From positions 6,758,001-6,822,000 of the forward strand of contig NZ_AP022567.1 of assembly GCF_010727475.1 (NCBI RefSeq): 64,000 nt of DNA, in the 5' to 3' direction. The notes under the pieces were generated by a model. That model made no database searches, was not told where the DNA came from, and saw nothing but the letters and a program-made list of their open reading frames with translations. The stretch comes from Mycolicibacterium mageritense (GTDB lineage Bacteria > Actinomycetota > Actinomycetes > Mycobacteriales > Mycobacteriaceae). The first letter of the stretch is position 1; each line of letters begins with the position of its first letter. Shown here in pieces: positions 44,001 through 53,070 of this stretch. The translations under genes were made by a program, and so were the position numbers.

Positions 44001-44636
44001 TCAGGAGACGAACAACGGTCGCTCGCGTGCGGTGTGCCGCTGGGCCAGCACGTCGAGCAGCGGATCGGACAGGTCGGCCAGCCCGCGGGCGGCCTCGGCG
44101 GCCGTGGCGTCGCACAGCCCGGCCAGATCGAAGGTCAGGGCCGCGACGTCACCGGGATCCAAAGCCAGGAGGCGTTGCGCGGCGGTAGCCGAACCCGTCA
44201 TGGTCTGGTACACGACCGACAACGCGGTCTGCGGTGGATCGAGCCCCGCCACCGCGCCCACCCTGCCGGCCGCGACCGCCAGGTGCGGCCGTCGCCCGAG
44301 GAGATCCCAGTCGCGGTCCGGCCATACCCGCCGGGCCAGCCGCGCCAAACCGCGCCCCTGCGCCCGGGATGCCTCGCGTGCCGCGGGAGCCGGTGTGCGG
44401 GCATCGGTTTCGGCGTCGGCCGCCGCGGCCGACAGGACACCCGTGTGCACCGCGACCGCGACCGAGCCCGTCACCAGGCCGTGGCTGCGGATGCGCCGGA
44501 CGAGGTAGGCGCGCAACCCAGCCAGATCGGTGACCAGGCCGCTGGTCACCGCTTCTTCGACTCCCCCGGAGTGCACGTGCCCGCCGGTGGGTAACCGCGA
44601 ATCGGCCAGGACCAGAAGCGTTGTGAGACCGGTCAT
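44001..44636 (-). CDS. ureF: Urease accessory protein UreF
   Basis: A 211-residue helical accessory protein. LVLADSRLPTGGHVHSGGVEE at the N-terminus is the conserved UreF start, and the C-terminal SDPLLDVLAQRHTARERPLF matches the conserved UreF tail used for binding UreD and UreG. The start directly abuts the ureC stop. The low-complexity alanine-rich middle is common in actinobacterial UreF. Confidence 0.92.
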   Translation of the reverse strand: MTGLTTLLVLADSRLPTGGHVHSGGVEEAVTSGLVTDLAGLRAYLVRRIRSHGLVTGSVAVAVHTGVLSAAAADAETDARTPAPAAREASRAQGRGLARLARRVWPDRDWDLLGRRPHLAVAAGRVGAVAGLDPPQTALSVVYQTMTGSATAAQRLLALDPGDVAALTFDLAGLCDATAAEAARGLADLSDPLLDVLAQRHTARERPLFVS

Positions 44637-46358
44637 CTAGAACAGGAAGTAGCGCTGCGCCATCGGCAGCTCGACGGCCGGCTGCTCCTGCCACACCTCG
44701 CCGTCGATGCGCACCGTGAAGGTGTCGGGTTCGACCTCGATGTGGGGCAGCGCGTCGTTGAGTGGCATGTCGGCCTTGCCGATGTGTCGAACGTCCTTGA
44801 CCGCGACGAGGTTTCGCCGGATGTCGAGACGGTCGGCCAGTCCGTCGTCGATGGCCTGCGGAGCGACGAAATGAACCGACGTGGCAGCGGCCGCGGCGGG
44901 TGCCGCACCGAACATCGGCCGGGGCAACACCGGTTGCGGCGTGGGGATCGACGCGTTGGCATCCCCCATGGCGGCCCACGCGACCATGCCGCCCTTGAGC
45001 ACCGCATGCGGGCGCACGCCGAAGAACGCGGGCTCCCACAGCACCAGGTCGGCGAGCTTACCGACCTCGACCGAACCGATCTCGTCGTCGAGCCCGTGCG
45101 CAATCGCCGGGCAGATGGTGTATTTGGCGACGTAGCGGCGCACGCGATGATTGTCGGCAAGGCCGTCGCCCGCCAGCGCACCGCGCCTGCGCTTCATGAC
45201 GTGCGCGGTCTGCCACGTGCGCAGCACCACCTCGCCGATCCGGCCCATCGCCTGCGCATCGCTGCCGATCATCGAGATCGCGCCGAGGTCGTGTAACAGA
45301 TCCTCCGCGGCGATCGTCGACGGCCGGATCCGGCTCTCGGCGAATGCCAGATCCTCCGGCACGCTCGGGTTGAGGTGATGGCACACCATGAGCATGTCGA
45401 GATGCTCGTCGAGCGTGTTGACGGTGTGCGGTCGCGTAGGGTTGGTCGAGCTCGGCAACACGTTGGCGTGGCTCACGACGGTGATGATGTCGGGCGCATG
45501 CCCACCGCCTGCACCCTCGGTGTGGTAGGCGTGAATCGACCGGCCCTTGATGGCAGCCAACGTGTCTTCGACGAAACCGGCCTCGTTGAGCGTATCGGTG
45601 TGAATGTTGGCCTGGACGCCTGCGGCGTCGGCGACCGTGAGGCACGCATCGATCGCCGCAGGGGTGGTGCCCCAGTCCTCGTGGAGCTTGAATCCCGCTG
45701 CCCCACCGCGCAACTGCTCCCACATCGCCTCGGCGCTGACGGTGTTGCCCTTGCCGAGCAGGGCCACGTTGAGCGGCCAGGAATCCAGCGATTCCAGCAT
45801 CCGTGCGAGATGCCATGAGCCCGGAGTGACCGTGGTGGCCTTGCTGCCCTCCGCCGGGCCGGTGCCCCCGGCCACGATCGTGGTGATCCCGCCGCCGAGC
45901 GCTTCCTCCATGATCTGCGGGCAGATCAGGTGGACGTGACAGTCGATGGCCCCTGCCGTGAGGATGCGGCCGTTGCCCGCGATGATTTCCGTCGACGGGC
46001 CGACCACGAGATCGGGATGAACGCCGGACATGATGTCCGGGTTACCGGCCTTGCCGATCGCGGCAATACGGCCGTCACGGATCCCGATGTCGGCCTTGAT
46101 GATTCCCCAGTGATCGATGATGACCGCGCCCGTGATGACGGTGTCGGGGGCACCGTCGGCACGGGTCGCCCGGGACTGCCCCATCGACTCGCGCAGCACT
46201 TTCCCGCCGCCGAACACCGCCTCGTCGCCTGCCAGTCCCGGGCCACCACTGCGATCCTCGGTGATCTCGATGAACAGATCGGTGTCGGCCAACCGGATCC
46301 GGTCGCCGGTTGTCGGTCCGAACAGCGCGGCGTAGCGGGCCCGGGACAGTTCACTCAT
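44637..46358 (-). CDS. ureC: Urease alpha subunit (catalytic)
   Basis: A 573-residue amidohydrolase hydrolysing urea to ammonia and carbon dioxide. Nickel-site residues are visible: DCHVHL (HxH), the carbamylated lysine K224 in FKLHEDWG, and the flexible-flap sequence MVCHHLNP. ESMGQSRATRADGAPDTVIT and the C-terminal LPMAQRYFLF are typical. The start at 46358 (MSELSRARYAALFGPT) overlaps the end of ureB by 8 bp; an in-frame upstream extension runs over ureB in a different frame and is rejected. Separate alpha, beta and gamma chains are normal outside Helicobacter. Confidence 0.96.
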   Translation of the reverse strand: MSELSRARYAALFGPTTGDRIRLADTDLFIEITEDRSGGPGLAGDEAVFGGGKVLRESMGQSRATRADGAPDTVITGAVIIDHWGIIKADIGIRDGRIAAIGKAGNPDIMSGVHPDLVVGPSTEIIAGNGRILTAGAIDCHVHLICPQIMEEALGGGITTIVAGGTGPAEGSKATTVTPGSWHLARMLESLDSWPLNVALLGKGNTVSAEAMWEQLRGGAAGFKLHEDWGTTPAAIDACLTVADAAGVQANIHTDTLNEAGFVEDTLAAIKGRSIHAYHTEGAGGGHAPDIITVVSHANVLPSSTNPTRPHTVNTLDEHLDMLMVCHHLNPSVPEDLAFAESRIRPSTIAAEDLLHDLGAISMIGSDAQAMGRIGEVVLRTWQTAHVMKRRRGALAGDGLADNHRVRRYVAKYTICPAIAHGLDDEIGSVEVGKLADLVLWEPAFFGVRPHAVLKGGMVAWAAMGDANASIPTPQPVLPRPMFGAAPAAAAATSVHFVAPQAIDDGLADRLDIRRNLVAVKDVRHIGKADMPLNDALPHIEVEPDTFTVRIDGEVWQEQPAVELPMAQRYFLF

Positions 46359-46668
46359 GAGCATCCAATCGGCCGGGCGGGTTGAGGCTGATGCCGTGCA
46401 CTTCGCGGGCACCTCCCAGCGGCACCAGGGAAACACGCTGGGCCACACCGGGTTCGAATCTGACGGCGGTTCCCGCGGGGATGTCGAGGCGGCGGCCGTG
46501 CGCGGCCACGCGGTCGAAGTCCAGCGCCGCGTTGGCCTGGGGCAGGTGCACGTGACTGCCGACCTGAACCGGGCGGTCGCCGGTGTTGACGACATCGAGG
46601 ACGATCCGATCGGCACCGGCGTTGAGGCCGATATCGCCCTCACCGAACCTGATTTCACCAGGGATCAT
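46351..46668 (-). CDS. ureB: Urease beta subunit
   Basis: A 105-residue structural subunit. The starting MIPGEIRFGEGDIGLNAG and internal NTGDRPVQVGSHVHLPQAN are diagnostic for urease beta. It overlaps ureC by 8 bp and follows ureA after 9 bp, forming the usual ureABC core. Confidence 0.95.
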   Translation of the reverse strand: MIPGEIRFGEGDIGLNAGADRIVLDVVNTGDRPVQVGSHVHLPQANAALDFDRVAAHGRRLDIPAGTAVRFEPGVAQRVSLVPLGGAREVHGISLNPPGRLDAHE

Positions 46669-46677
46669 GGGGCCGCC

Positions 46678-46980
46678 TCAGGCGATCGGGTGATGCACGG
46701 TGACCAGCTTGGTCCCGTCCGGAAAGGTCGCCTCGACCTGGACATCGTCGAGCATCTCGGGAACCCCCTCCATGACGTCGTCGCGCGTCAGCACGCCGCG
46801 TCCACTGGCCATCAACTCGGCAACCGTCCGGCCGTCCCGCGCGCCTTCGAGCAGGTGGTCGGTGATCACCGCGACCGCTTCGGGATGGTTGAGCCGCAGC
46901 CCACGAGCCTGCCTGCGGCGCGCCAGTTCTGCGGCATACGAGATCAGCAAGCGGTCCCGCTCATGCGGCGTCAAACGCAT
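46678..46980 (-). CDS. ureA: Urease gamma subunit
   Basis: A 100-residue subunit. The start MRLTPHERDRLLISYAAELA and the segment LNHPEAVAVITDHLLEGARD are typical of UreA, and the C-terminal GTKLVTVHHPI is conserved. ATG at 46980 gives the standard family length; an in-frame extension of 10 residues is not supported. First gene of ureABCFGD. Confidence 0.95.
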   Translation of the reverse strand: MRLTPHERDRLLISYAAELARRRQARGLRLNHPEAVAVITDHLLEGARDGRTVAELMASGRGVLTRDDVMEGVPEMLDDVQVEATFPDGTKLVTVHHPIA

Positions 46981-47034
46981 AGTGCGCGATATTGCCACGG
47001 CCCGCGCCACCGCGCGCGCCGGAGCGCCTGCCGG

Positions 47035-47439
47035 CTACTCCGGCGGGATGTTCTGCAACCGCACCTGACCGCGCGCCACGAGCCGGTCGTTCTCGTCGGT
47101 GATGGTGATCAGCCACAGCTGCTGGCGGCGGCCGCGGTGGATCGGCGTGGAAACCGCTGTCACGGTGCCTGATCCGATCGCGCGCAGGAAGTCGGTGTTG
47201 TTGTTGACGCCGACGACCGTCCCGCCGCCGTTCTCCGCCAGCCAGACATGGCCTGACACACTGGCCAGGCTTTCGACGATCGAGCAGTACACGCCGCCGT
47301 GCACGATTCCCCACGGCTGCAAAAGCTTGTCGTGGATCTTGAGCTCGGCGCGCCCGCCGTCAGGCGTCAGGTCCAGGTAGCTGAGCCCGAGTTCGGCGTC
47401 GAAGCCCCTGCCGAGTTCTGCTGGCGAATCTGTCGTCAC
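47035..47439 (-). CDS. Hotdog-fold (PaaI-type) thioesterase
   Basis: A 134-residue hotdog thioesterase, apparent orthologue of Rv1847. The active-site region is QPWGIVHGGVYCSIVESLAS (HGG motif plus a downstream Glu), followed by GVNNNTDFLRAIGSGTVTA. It should hydrolyse small acyl- or aryl-CoA thioesters. GTG at 47439 follows ACGAGG; the reading frame stays open 10 codons further upstream. It lies 54 bp upstream of ureA on the same strand, so urease transcripts may start before it. Confidence 0.85.
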   Translation of the reverse strand: MTTDSPAELGRGFDAELGLSYLDLTPDGGRAELKIHDKLLQPWGIVHGGVYCSIVESLASVSGHVWLAENGGGTVVGVNNNTDFLRAIGSGTVTAVSTPIHRGRRQQLWLITITDENDRLVARGQVRLQNIPPE

Positions 47440-47477
47440 AATCCTCGTGTCTACACGTAGGGCCCGCACAAAGATGC

Positions 47478-47512
47478 GGGCGGGTTCCGCGCTGTTAACG
47501 CGGAACCCGCCC
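47478..47512. terminator. Perfect 14-bp hairpin upstream of the thioesterase gene
   Basis: GGGCGGGTTCCGCG (47478-47491) pairs perfectly with CGCGGAACCCGCCC (47499-47512) around a 7-nt loop. It lies 84 bp past the stop of the iron-box-associated gene and 39 bp before the thioesterase start, so it probably terminates the former transcript. Confidence 0.75.
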
Positions 47513-47580
47513 TCGAGTGGACCGGGGGTCTCTGCAGCCCTCAGGACTCCGGCGCGGTCCGTTAGCCTCGTACCGAAATA

Positions 47581-47599
47581 ATAGGCAAGGCTGCCCTAA
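47581..47599. promoter_or_regulatory. Second iron-box-like (IdeR) site
   Basis: The 19-mer at 47581-47599 matches the mycobacterial IdeR consensus TTAGGTTAGGCTAACCTAA at 14 of 19 positions on the plus strand. It overlaps the stop codon of the 47596-48366 gene and lies about 140 bp upstream of the thioesterase gene. Functional status is uncertain because a hairpin lies between it and the next start. Confidence 0.4.
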
Positions 47600-48366
47600 T
47601 TTAGCAAGACCTTCCCCGCGCGGCTCTCGCCACGCACCGGAAGACCGAAGCCGACCAGCGCGTCGAGCACCGCCTGCCCTCGGCGCATGCTGACCACTTC
47701 GCTGCAGCCGGCGAGCAGGGGCACCTGAGTGGCCGCACTGACCACCGCAGCGCCGACCATGTGCCACATCGCCGGAATCGACATCGCGCCATCACTGATC
47801 TCCGCCAGCCGGCCGAACAGCGGTTCGAGTGCCCGATGGCTGCGGTGCGCGACCCACGTGGTCAGGGCCGCCTCGCTGGGCAGCGCGACTATGCCGTCAT
47901 AGGACGCATTGGCGATCCGGGTGATCCGCCCCTTGAGGTATGGATCATCGGGCAGCGCGCGCAGGATCGGATCCACCACGCCGACCCAGTCGATGGCACC
48001 CTCGGAGTCGACGTGCACCCAGAGGTTCTCCAGGCCGGTGTCCCACGCCCGCCCCTCAAGCACCAGCAGCGGCACCACGCGACCGATCACCACGTGGGCC
48101 AGCGTCGCGGCGAGCTGCTGCGCGACCGCCGCCCGGTTGTCGGTCTCGGCGACCGCGACGTCGAACATGGCCTGCAACCGATCGGCATCCAGCGCGTCCG
48201 ACAGCGGCCACCAGCGGCGCCGGGACAGATCGCCCATGACGGCGACACCGTAGACCCGCGGACACTCCGGATACAGCTCGCGCAGACGCCGGCTCGATTC
48301 ATGCAACGGCAATGTCCGCCTGATGGCCATACCCGCGATCAGCGGATCCTCGACAACGACCGTCAT
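47596..48366 (-). CDS. Unrecognised protein with an upstream iron box
   Basis: A 256-residue protein that I cannot assign to a family. It has no signal peptide or clear transmembrane segment. Its alpha-helical, Ala/Leu-rich composition and the central VIGRVVPLLVLEGRAWDTGL are faintly reminiscent of FhuF-type siderophore-iron reductases, but the C-terminal cysteine cluster of FhuF is absent. ATG at 48366 follows GGGAGGTGAC, stronger than the upstream in-frame GTG at 48393. An IdeR-box-like sequence 28 bp upstream implies iron-dependent repression. The neighbours (urease and blaI) do not explain its role; involvement in iron or siderophore handling is inference from the box alone. Confidence 0.6.
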   Translation of the reverse strand: MTVVVEDPLIAGMAIRRTLPLHESSRRLRELYPECPRVYGVAVMGDLSRRRWWPLSDALDADRLQAMFDVAVAETDNRAAVAQQLAATLAHVVIGRVVPLLVLEGRAWDTGLENLWVHVDSEGAIDWVGVVDPILRALPDDPYLKGRITRIANASYDGIVALPSEAALTTWVAHRSHRALEPLFGRLAEISDGAMSIPAMWHMVGAAVVSAATQVPLLAGCSEVVSMRRGQAVLDALVGFGLPVRGESRAGKVLLN

Positions 48367-48393
48367 GTCACCTCCCGAAGGCTCCTCGTTCAC

Positions 48394-48412
48394 TTAGGTT
48401 AGCCTTACTATA
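48394..48412. promoter_or_regulatory. Iron box (IdeR binding site)
   Basis: TTAGGTTAGCCTTACTATA matches the IdeR consensus TTAGGTTAGGCTAACCTAA at 14 of 19 positions, with a perfect first half-site. It sits 28 bp upstream of the start of the minus-strand gene, in the position expected for iron-dependent repression of that gene. Confidence 0.7.
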
Positions 48413-48540
48413 GTCACGGGATCATCGAGGGCCAGAGGCTGTGACTCGTTTCACAACGCGCCTCACAACGGCCGCTGACCTTGGACAAAACGCTCACAGC
48501 GGGCGGCAGCGCGGCCACCCGCCAACGGATACGACGCACG

Positions 48541-48557
48541 GTAGTAACCCCGTAGTA
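48541..48557. promoter_or_regulatory. Candidate BlaI operator: two GTAGTA repeats
   Basis: GTAGTA occurs at 48541-48546 and 48552-48557, 11 bp apart (one helical turn), 34 bp upstream of the blaI start. BlaI proteins recognise TACA/TGTA- or TACT/AGTA-type half-sites and repress their own operon. The direct rather than inverted arrangement is unusual, so the assignment is tentative. Confidence 0.4.
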
Positions 48558-48591
48558 CGCTGGGATTACTGCTCAGGAGAGTGAACGGAAC

Positions 48592-49008
48592 ATGGCCAAA
48601 CTGACGCGTCTAGGGGAACTTGAGCGCGAGGTGATGGACCACCTTTGGTCCGCGCCCGAACCCCAAACAGTGCGCCAAGTTCACGAGGCGCTGGCCGCCC
48701 GCCGTGACTTGGCTTACACCACGATCATGACCGTGCTGCAACGGCTCGCCAAGAAGAACTTGGTGGTGCAGCACCGCGACGATCGTGCACATCGCTATGC
48801 CCCCACCCACGGCCGCGACGAGCTGGTGGCGGGCCTCATGGTCGACGCCCTCGACCAGGCCGCCGACTCCGGCAGCCGACAGGCCGCGCTGGTCCATTTC
48901 GTCGAACGTGTGGGCGCCGACGAGGCCGAAGCCCTGCGTCGTGCGCTGGACGAACTCGAGAGCAAGCACCGGATACCGCCACCCGCTGGTAATTCCGGCG
49001 TCTCCTGA
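48592..49008 (+). CDS. blaI: BlaI/MecI-family transcriptional repressor
   Basis: A 138-residue winged-helix repressor. LGELEREVMDHLWSAPEPQT, TVRQVHEAL and the recognition helix region DLAYTTIMTVLQRLAKKNLV are characteristic of BlaI. The C-terminal half mediates dimerisation and contains the region cleaved on induction in other bacteria. In M. tuberculosis the orthologue (Rv1846c) controls blaC and other genes. The next gene, 14 bp downstream, encodes the M56 protease-type partner. Confidence 0.92.
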   Translation: MAKLTRLGELEREVMDHLWSAPEPQTVRQVHEALAARRDLAYTTIMTVLQRLAKKNLVVQHRDDRAHRYAPTHGRDELVAGLMVDALDQAADSGSRQAALVHFVERVGADEAEALRRALDELESKHRIPPPAGNSGVS

Positions 49009-49022
49009 GGGAGACTAACGGC

Positions 49023-49973
49023 GTGTCCGCGCTGGCCTTCACCATCGTCGCGCTGGCACTGGTCGGACCAGTGCCAGCAATGCTGGCACGGGCGTCGTGG
49101 CCGTTGCGGGCGCCGCGCGCGGCCATCGTCCTGTGGCAGGCCGTCGCGCTGGCCGCGGTCCTCTCGGCGTTCTCGGCCGGCATCGCAATCGCCAGCCGCC
49201 TGTTCGTGCCGGGCCCGGACGGCCGTCCGACCGCGACCATCACGAGCGAGATCGAGGCCCTCGGCCTGCCGCTGTGGCTGCTCTACGTCGTGGTGTTCTC
49301 CCTGACCCTGTTCATCGGCGCCAGGTTGTGCGTCGCGGTCATCCAAGTCGCCATCGCAACCCGGCGCCGGCGCGCGCACCACCGCATGATGGTCGACCTG
49401 CTGAGTCGATCACGCGAGGCCGTGCCGCAGCATCTCTGTACACCGGCCAGCGGCCTGCGCATCCTCGACGTCGCACAGCCACTGGCCTATTGCCTGCCCG
49501 GCGTGCGGAGCCGGGTCGTGGTGAGCGAGGGCACCCTCACCACGCTGTCCGACCCCGAGATCACCGCGATCCTGACCCACGAACGCGCCCATCTGCGTGC
49601 CCGCCACGACCTCGTGCTCGAAATGTTCACCGCGGTCCACGCCGCATTCCCCCGGTTCGTCCGTAGCGCATCCGCGCTCGACGCGGTGCGGTTGCTGATC
49701 GAACTGCTTGCCGACGATGCCGCGGTGCGCACCGCGGGGCCGACACCGCTGGCCCGCGCGCTGGTGGCGTGTGCGTCCGGCCGCACGCCGTCGGGAGCAC
49801 TGGCCGCGGGCGGCCCGACTACCGTGATCCGGGTGCGCCGCCTCGGCGGGAAGCCGAACAGTGTGCCGCTCGCGGTGACGGCCTACCTCGCCGCAGTCGC
49901 AGTCCTGGTCGTGCCCACGGTCGCGGTCGCGGTCCCCTGGCTCACCGAATTACACCGGCTCTTCGCCGGTTAG
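49023..49973 (+). CDS. M56-family (BlaR1-like) membrane metalloprotease
   Basis: A 316-residue membrane protease. The zinc motif HERAH (H186, E187, H190) is in ILTHERAHLRARHDLV, and hydrophobic segments lie at residues 1-20, 30-50, 85-110 and near the C-terminus. It lacks the C-terminal penicillin-binding sensor domain of staphylococcal BlaR1, as does the mycobacterial orthologue (Rv1845c). It likely cleaves or signals to BlaI. The GTG start at 49023 is 14 bp after blaI. Confidence 0.87.
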   Translation: MSALAFTIVALALVGPVPAMLARASWPLRAPRAAIVLWQAVALAAVLSAFSAGIAIASRLFVPGPDGRPTATITSEIEALGLPLWLLYVVVFSLTLFIGARLCVAVIQVAIATRRRRAHHRMMVDLLSRSREAVPQHLCTPASGLRILDVAQPLAYCLPGVRSRVVVSEGTLTTLSDPEITAILTHERAHLRARHDLVLEMFTAVHAAFPRFVRSASALDAVRLLIELLADDAAVRTAGPTPLARALVACASGRTPSGALAAGGPTTVIRVRRLGGKPNSVPLAVTAYLAAVAVLVVPTVAVAVPWLTELHRLFAG

Positions 49974-50030
49974 GGATAAAGCCATCTCTGTAATGCGTTC
50001 AATCACAACAAAACAACGAAAGGCTGCGGC

Positions 50031-51485
50031 ATGACCGACACGAGCACCACGGGTACGGCACAGATCGGGGTCACCGGCCTGGCCGTGATGGGCTCCAACC
50101 TGGCCCGCAACTTCGCCCGCCACGGCTACACCGTCGCCCTGCACAACCGGTCGATCGCCAAAACCGACGCGCTGCTGGCCGAACACGGCACCGAAGGCAA
50201 GTTCGTCCGCAGCGAGACCATCGCGGAATTCCTCGACGCCCTGGAGAAGCCGCGCCGGGTGATCATCATGGTCAAAGCCGGCGACCCGACCGACGCGGTG
50301 ATCAACGAGCTGGCCGACGCCATGGAGCCCGGCGACATCATCATCGACGGTGGCAACGCCCTCTACACCGACACCATCCGCCGCGAGAAGGCCATCCGCG
50401 AACGCGGCCTGCACTTCGTCGGCGCCGGCATCTCCGGCGGCGAAGAAGGTGCGCTCAACGGCCCCTCGATCATGCCGGGCGGCCCCGCCGAGTCCTACAC
50501 CTCCCTCGGTCCGCTGCTCGAAGAGATCTCTGCCCACGTCGACGGGGTGCCGTGCTGCACCCACATCGGCCCCGACGGCGCCGGGCACTTCGTCAAAATG
50601 GTGCACAACGGCATCGAATACTCCGACATGCAGCTGATCGGCGAGGCCTACCAGTTGCTGCGCGACGCCCTCGGCCTGGAGGCGGCCCAGATCGCCGACG
50701 TGTTCACCGAGTGGAACAAGGGCGACCTGGACAGCTACCTGGTCGAGATCACCGCCGAAGTACTGCGCCAGGTCGACACCAAGACCGGCAAACCCCTGGT
50801 CGACGTGATCGTCGACGAGGCCGAGCAGAAGGGCACCGGCCGCTGGACCGTCAAATCCGCGCTCGACCTCGGCGTACCGGTCACCGGTATCGCCGAGGCC
50901 GTGTTCGCCCGGGCGCTTTCGGGCTCGGTCGCCCAGCGTAAGGCCACCACCGGTCTGGCCTCCGGTGAGCTCGGCGCAAAGCCCACTGACGCACAGCAAT
51001 TCACCGAAGACGTCCGCCAGGCACTGTATGCCTCCAAGATCATCGCCTACGCCCAGGGCTTCAACCAGATCCAAGCCGGTTCGGCCGAGTACGACTGGAA
51101 CCTCACCCCTGGCGACCTGGCCACCATCTGGCGCGGCGGCTGCATCATCCGGGCCAAGTTCCTCAACCGGATCAAGGAAGCCTTCGACGACCAACCCGAG
51201 TTGGCCACCCTGCTCGCGGCACCGTACTTCCGAAGCGCGGTCGAATCCGCGATCGACAGCTGGCGCCGCGTCGTCGTCACCGCCACCGAGCTGGGCATCC
51301 CGATTCCCGGTTTCTCGTCGGCGCTGTCCTACTACGACGCGCTGCGCACCGAGCGGCTGCCTGCCGCGCTGACCCAGGGCCTGCGCGACTACTTCGGCGC
51401 CCACACCTACGGCCGCACCGACGCCGAACCCAGCCAGAAATTCCACACCCTCTGGAGCGGCGACCGCACCGAAGTACCCGCCTGA
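50031..51485 (+). CDS. gnd: 6-phosphogluconate dehydrogenase, decarboxylating
   Basis: A 484-residue enzyme of the oxidative pentose-phosphate pathway converting 6-phosphogluconate to ribulose-5-phosphate with NADP. The cofactor motif is GLAVMGSNLARNFARHGYTV, FVGAGISGGEEGALNGPSIM binds substrate, and GPDGAGHFVKMVHNGIEY contains the catalytic Lys. The C-terminal AQRDYFGAHTY-type tail is present as LRDYFGAHTYGRTD. Long form (Gnd1, matching Rv1844c). Confidence 0.95.
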   Translation: MTDTSTTGTAQIGVTGLAVMGSNLARNFARHGYTVALHNRSIAKTDALLAEHGTEGKFVRSETIAEFLDALEKPRRVIIMVKAGDPTDAVINELADAMEPGDIIIDGGNALYTDTIRREKAIRERGLHFVGAGISGGEEGALNGPSIMPGGPAESYTSLGPLLEEISAHVDGVPCCTHIGPDGAGHFVKMVHNGIEYSDMQLIGEAYQLLRDALGLEAAQIADVFTEWNKGDLDSYLVEITAEVLRQVDTKTGKPLVDVIVDEAEQKGTGRWTVKSALDLGVPVTGIAEAVFARALSGSVAQRKATTGLASGELGAKPTDAQQFTEDVRQALYASKIIAYAQGFNQIQAGSAEYDWNLTPGDLATIWRGGCIIRAKFLNRIKEAFDDQPELATLLAAPYFRSAVESAIDSWRRVVVTATELGIPIPGFSSALSYYDALRTERLPAALTQGLRDYFGAHTYGRTDAEPSQKFHTLWSGDRTEVPA

Positions 51486-51530
51486 CCACGCGCCTGCGGC
51501 TGACCGGCGGGAAAACTAGACTCGAGGACG

Positions 51531-52967
51531 ATGAGATTTCTTGACGGGCATACCCCGGCTTACGACCTGACCTACAACGACGTCTTCGTCGTACCGGGGC
51601 GCTCGGACGTGGCTTCGCGCTTCGACGTCGACCTGTCGACCGTGGACGGCTCGGGCACCACCATTCCGGTGGTGGTGGCCAACATGACCGCGGTCGCAGG
51701 CCGCCGCATGGCCGAGACCGTCGCTCGCCGTGGCGGTCTCGTGGTGCTGCCGCAGGATCTGCCGATCACGGCGGTCGAACAGACTGTCGGCTTCGTCAAG
51801 AGCCGCGATCTCGTGGTGGACACGCCTGTCACCTTGGGCCCCGACGATTCGGTGTCCGATGCCGCGGCGCTGCTCCACAAACGTGCACACGGCGCCGCGG
51901 TCGTGGTGTTCGAGGGGCGGCCGATCGGGCTCGTCACCGAGGCCAGCTGCGCAGGTGTCGACCGGTTCGCCCGGGTACGGGACGTCGCGATATCCGACTT
52001 CGTCACCGCGCCCGTCGGCACCGATCCGCGCAAGGTGTTCGACCTGCTCGAGCACGCACCGGTCGATGTCGCGGTGCTGACGGAGCCGGACGGCACCCTG
52101 GCCGGGGTGCTGACGCGCACGGCAGCGATCCGGGCCGGGATCTACACACCGGCGGTCGACGCGTCGGGCCGGCTGCGGATCGCCGCTGCGGTCGGCATCA
52201 ACGGCGACGTTGCGGCCAAGGCGCGCAGTTTGGCCGAGGCCGGTGTCGACCTGCTGGTCATCGACACGGCGCACGGTCACCAGGTCAAGATGCTCGACGC
52301 CATCAAGGCGGTCGCGTCGCTGGAGCTGGGCCTGCCGCTGGCGGCGGGCAACGTGGTATCCGCCGAAGGCACCCGGGATCTGATCAACGCCGGTGCGTCG
52401 ATCGTCAAGGTGGGCGTCGGCCCCGGTGCGATGTGCACGACGCGCATGATGACCGGCGTCGGCCGTCCACAGTTCTCGGCTGTCGTCGAATGTGCCGCGG
52501 CGGCAAAGGAACTCGGCGGCCATGTGTGGGCGGACGGCGGCGTTCGGCATCCGCGTGATGTCGCGCTCGCGTTGGCGGCGGGCGCCTCCAACGTGATGAT
52601 CGGCTCCTGGTTCGCCGGCACCTACGAGTCGCCGGGCGACCTGCTGCGTGATCGCGACGACCGGCCGTACAAGGAGAGTTACGGCATGGCCTCCAAGCGC
52701 GCCGTGGCCGCCCGCACCGCGGGCGACAGCGCGTTCGACCGGGCTCGCAAGGCGCTGTTCGAGGAAGGCATCTCGACGTCCCGCATGGGTCTGGACCCGT
52801 CCCGCGGCGGCGTCGAGGATCTGCTCGACCACATCACCTCTGGCGTGCGCAGCACCTGCACCTATGTCGGCGCCGCTACCCTGCCCGAACTGCACGACAA
52901 GGTGGTTCTGGGAGTGCAGTCGGCTGCCGGGTTCGCCGAAGGGCACCCGCTGCCGACCGGGTGGTGA
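51531..52967 (+). CDS. guaB1: GuaB1, IMPDH-family GMP reductase
   Basis: A 478-residue member of the IMPDH/GMPR family. The TIM barrel carries the catalytic Cys loop GPGAMCTTRMMTGVG (C302); two CBS domains lie between about residues 95 and 205. In M. smegmatis GuaB1 has been shown to be a GMP reductase (GMP to IMP), regulated through its CBS pair, rather than an IMP dehydrogenase (from memory of published work). The start MRFLDGHTPAYDLTYNDVFV is typical. It lies 45 bp downstream of gnd. Confidence 0.92.
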   Translation: MRFLDGHTPAYDLTYNDVFVVPGRSDVASRFDVDLSTVDGSGTTIPVVVANMTAVAGRRMAETVARRGGLVVLPQDLPITAVEQTVGFVKSRDLVVDTPVTLGPDDSVSDAAALLHKRAHGAAVVVFEGRPIGLVTEASCAGVDRFARVRDVAISDFVTAPVGTDPRKVFDLLEHAPVDVAVLTEPDGTLAGVLTRTAAIRAGIYTPAVDASGRLRIAAAVGINGDVAAKARSLAEAGVDLLVIDTAHGHQVKMLDAIKAVASLELGLPLAAGNVVSAEGTRDLINAGASIVKVGVGPGAMCTTRMMTGVGRPQFSAVVECAAAAKELGGHVWADGGVRHPRDVALALAAGASNVMIGSWFAGTYESPGDLLRDRDDRPYKESYGMASKRAVAARTAGDSAFDRARKALFEEGISTSRMGLDPSRGGVEDLLDHITSGVRSTCTYVGAATLPELHDKVVLGVQSAAGFAEGHPLPTGW

Positions 52968-53070
52968 CGGGCAGGCCCTCGGCTCGGTCGCGGCGTTCGC
53001 GATAATATGAGCAACACTGCAATTACCGCTGGCCAGACTCTGCTGTGCCAGACCGAACGAAAGGGTTCAT

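Noticed and set aside
46359..46658. Longer ureC start giving 673 residues
   Set aside because: It overlaps ureB in a different frame; the 573-residue form matches known urease alpha subunits.
49950..52946. Long minus-strand frames opposite gnd and guaB1
   Set aside because: Both plus-strand genes are unmistakable; the antisense frames reflect high third-position GC.
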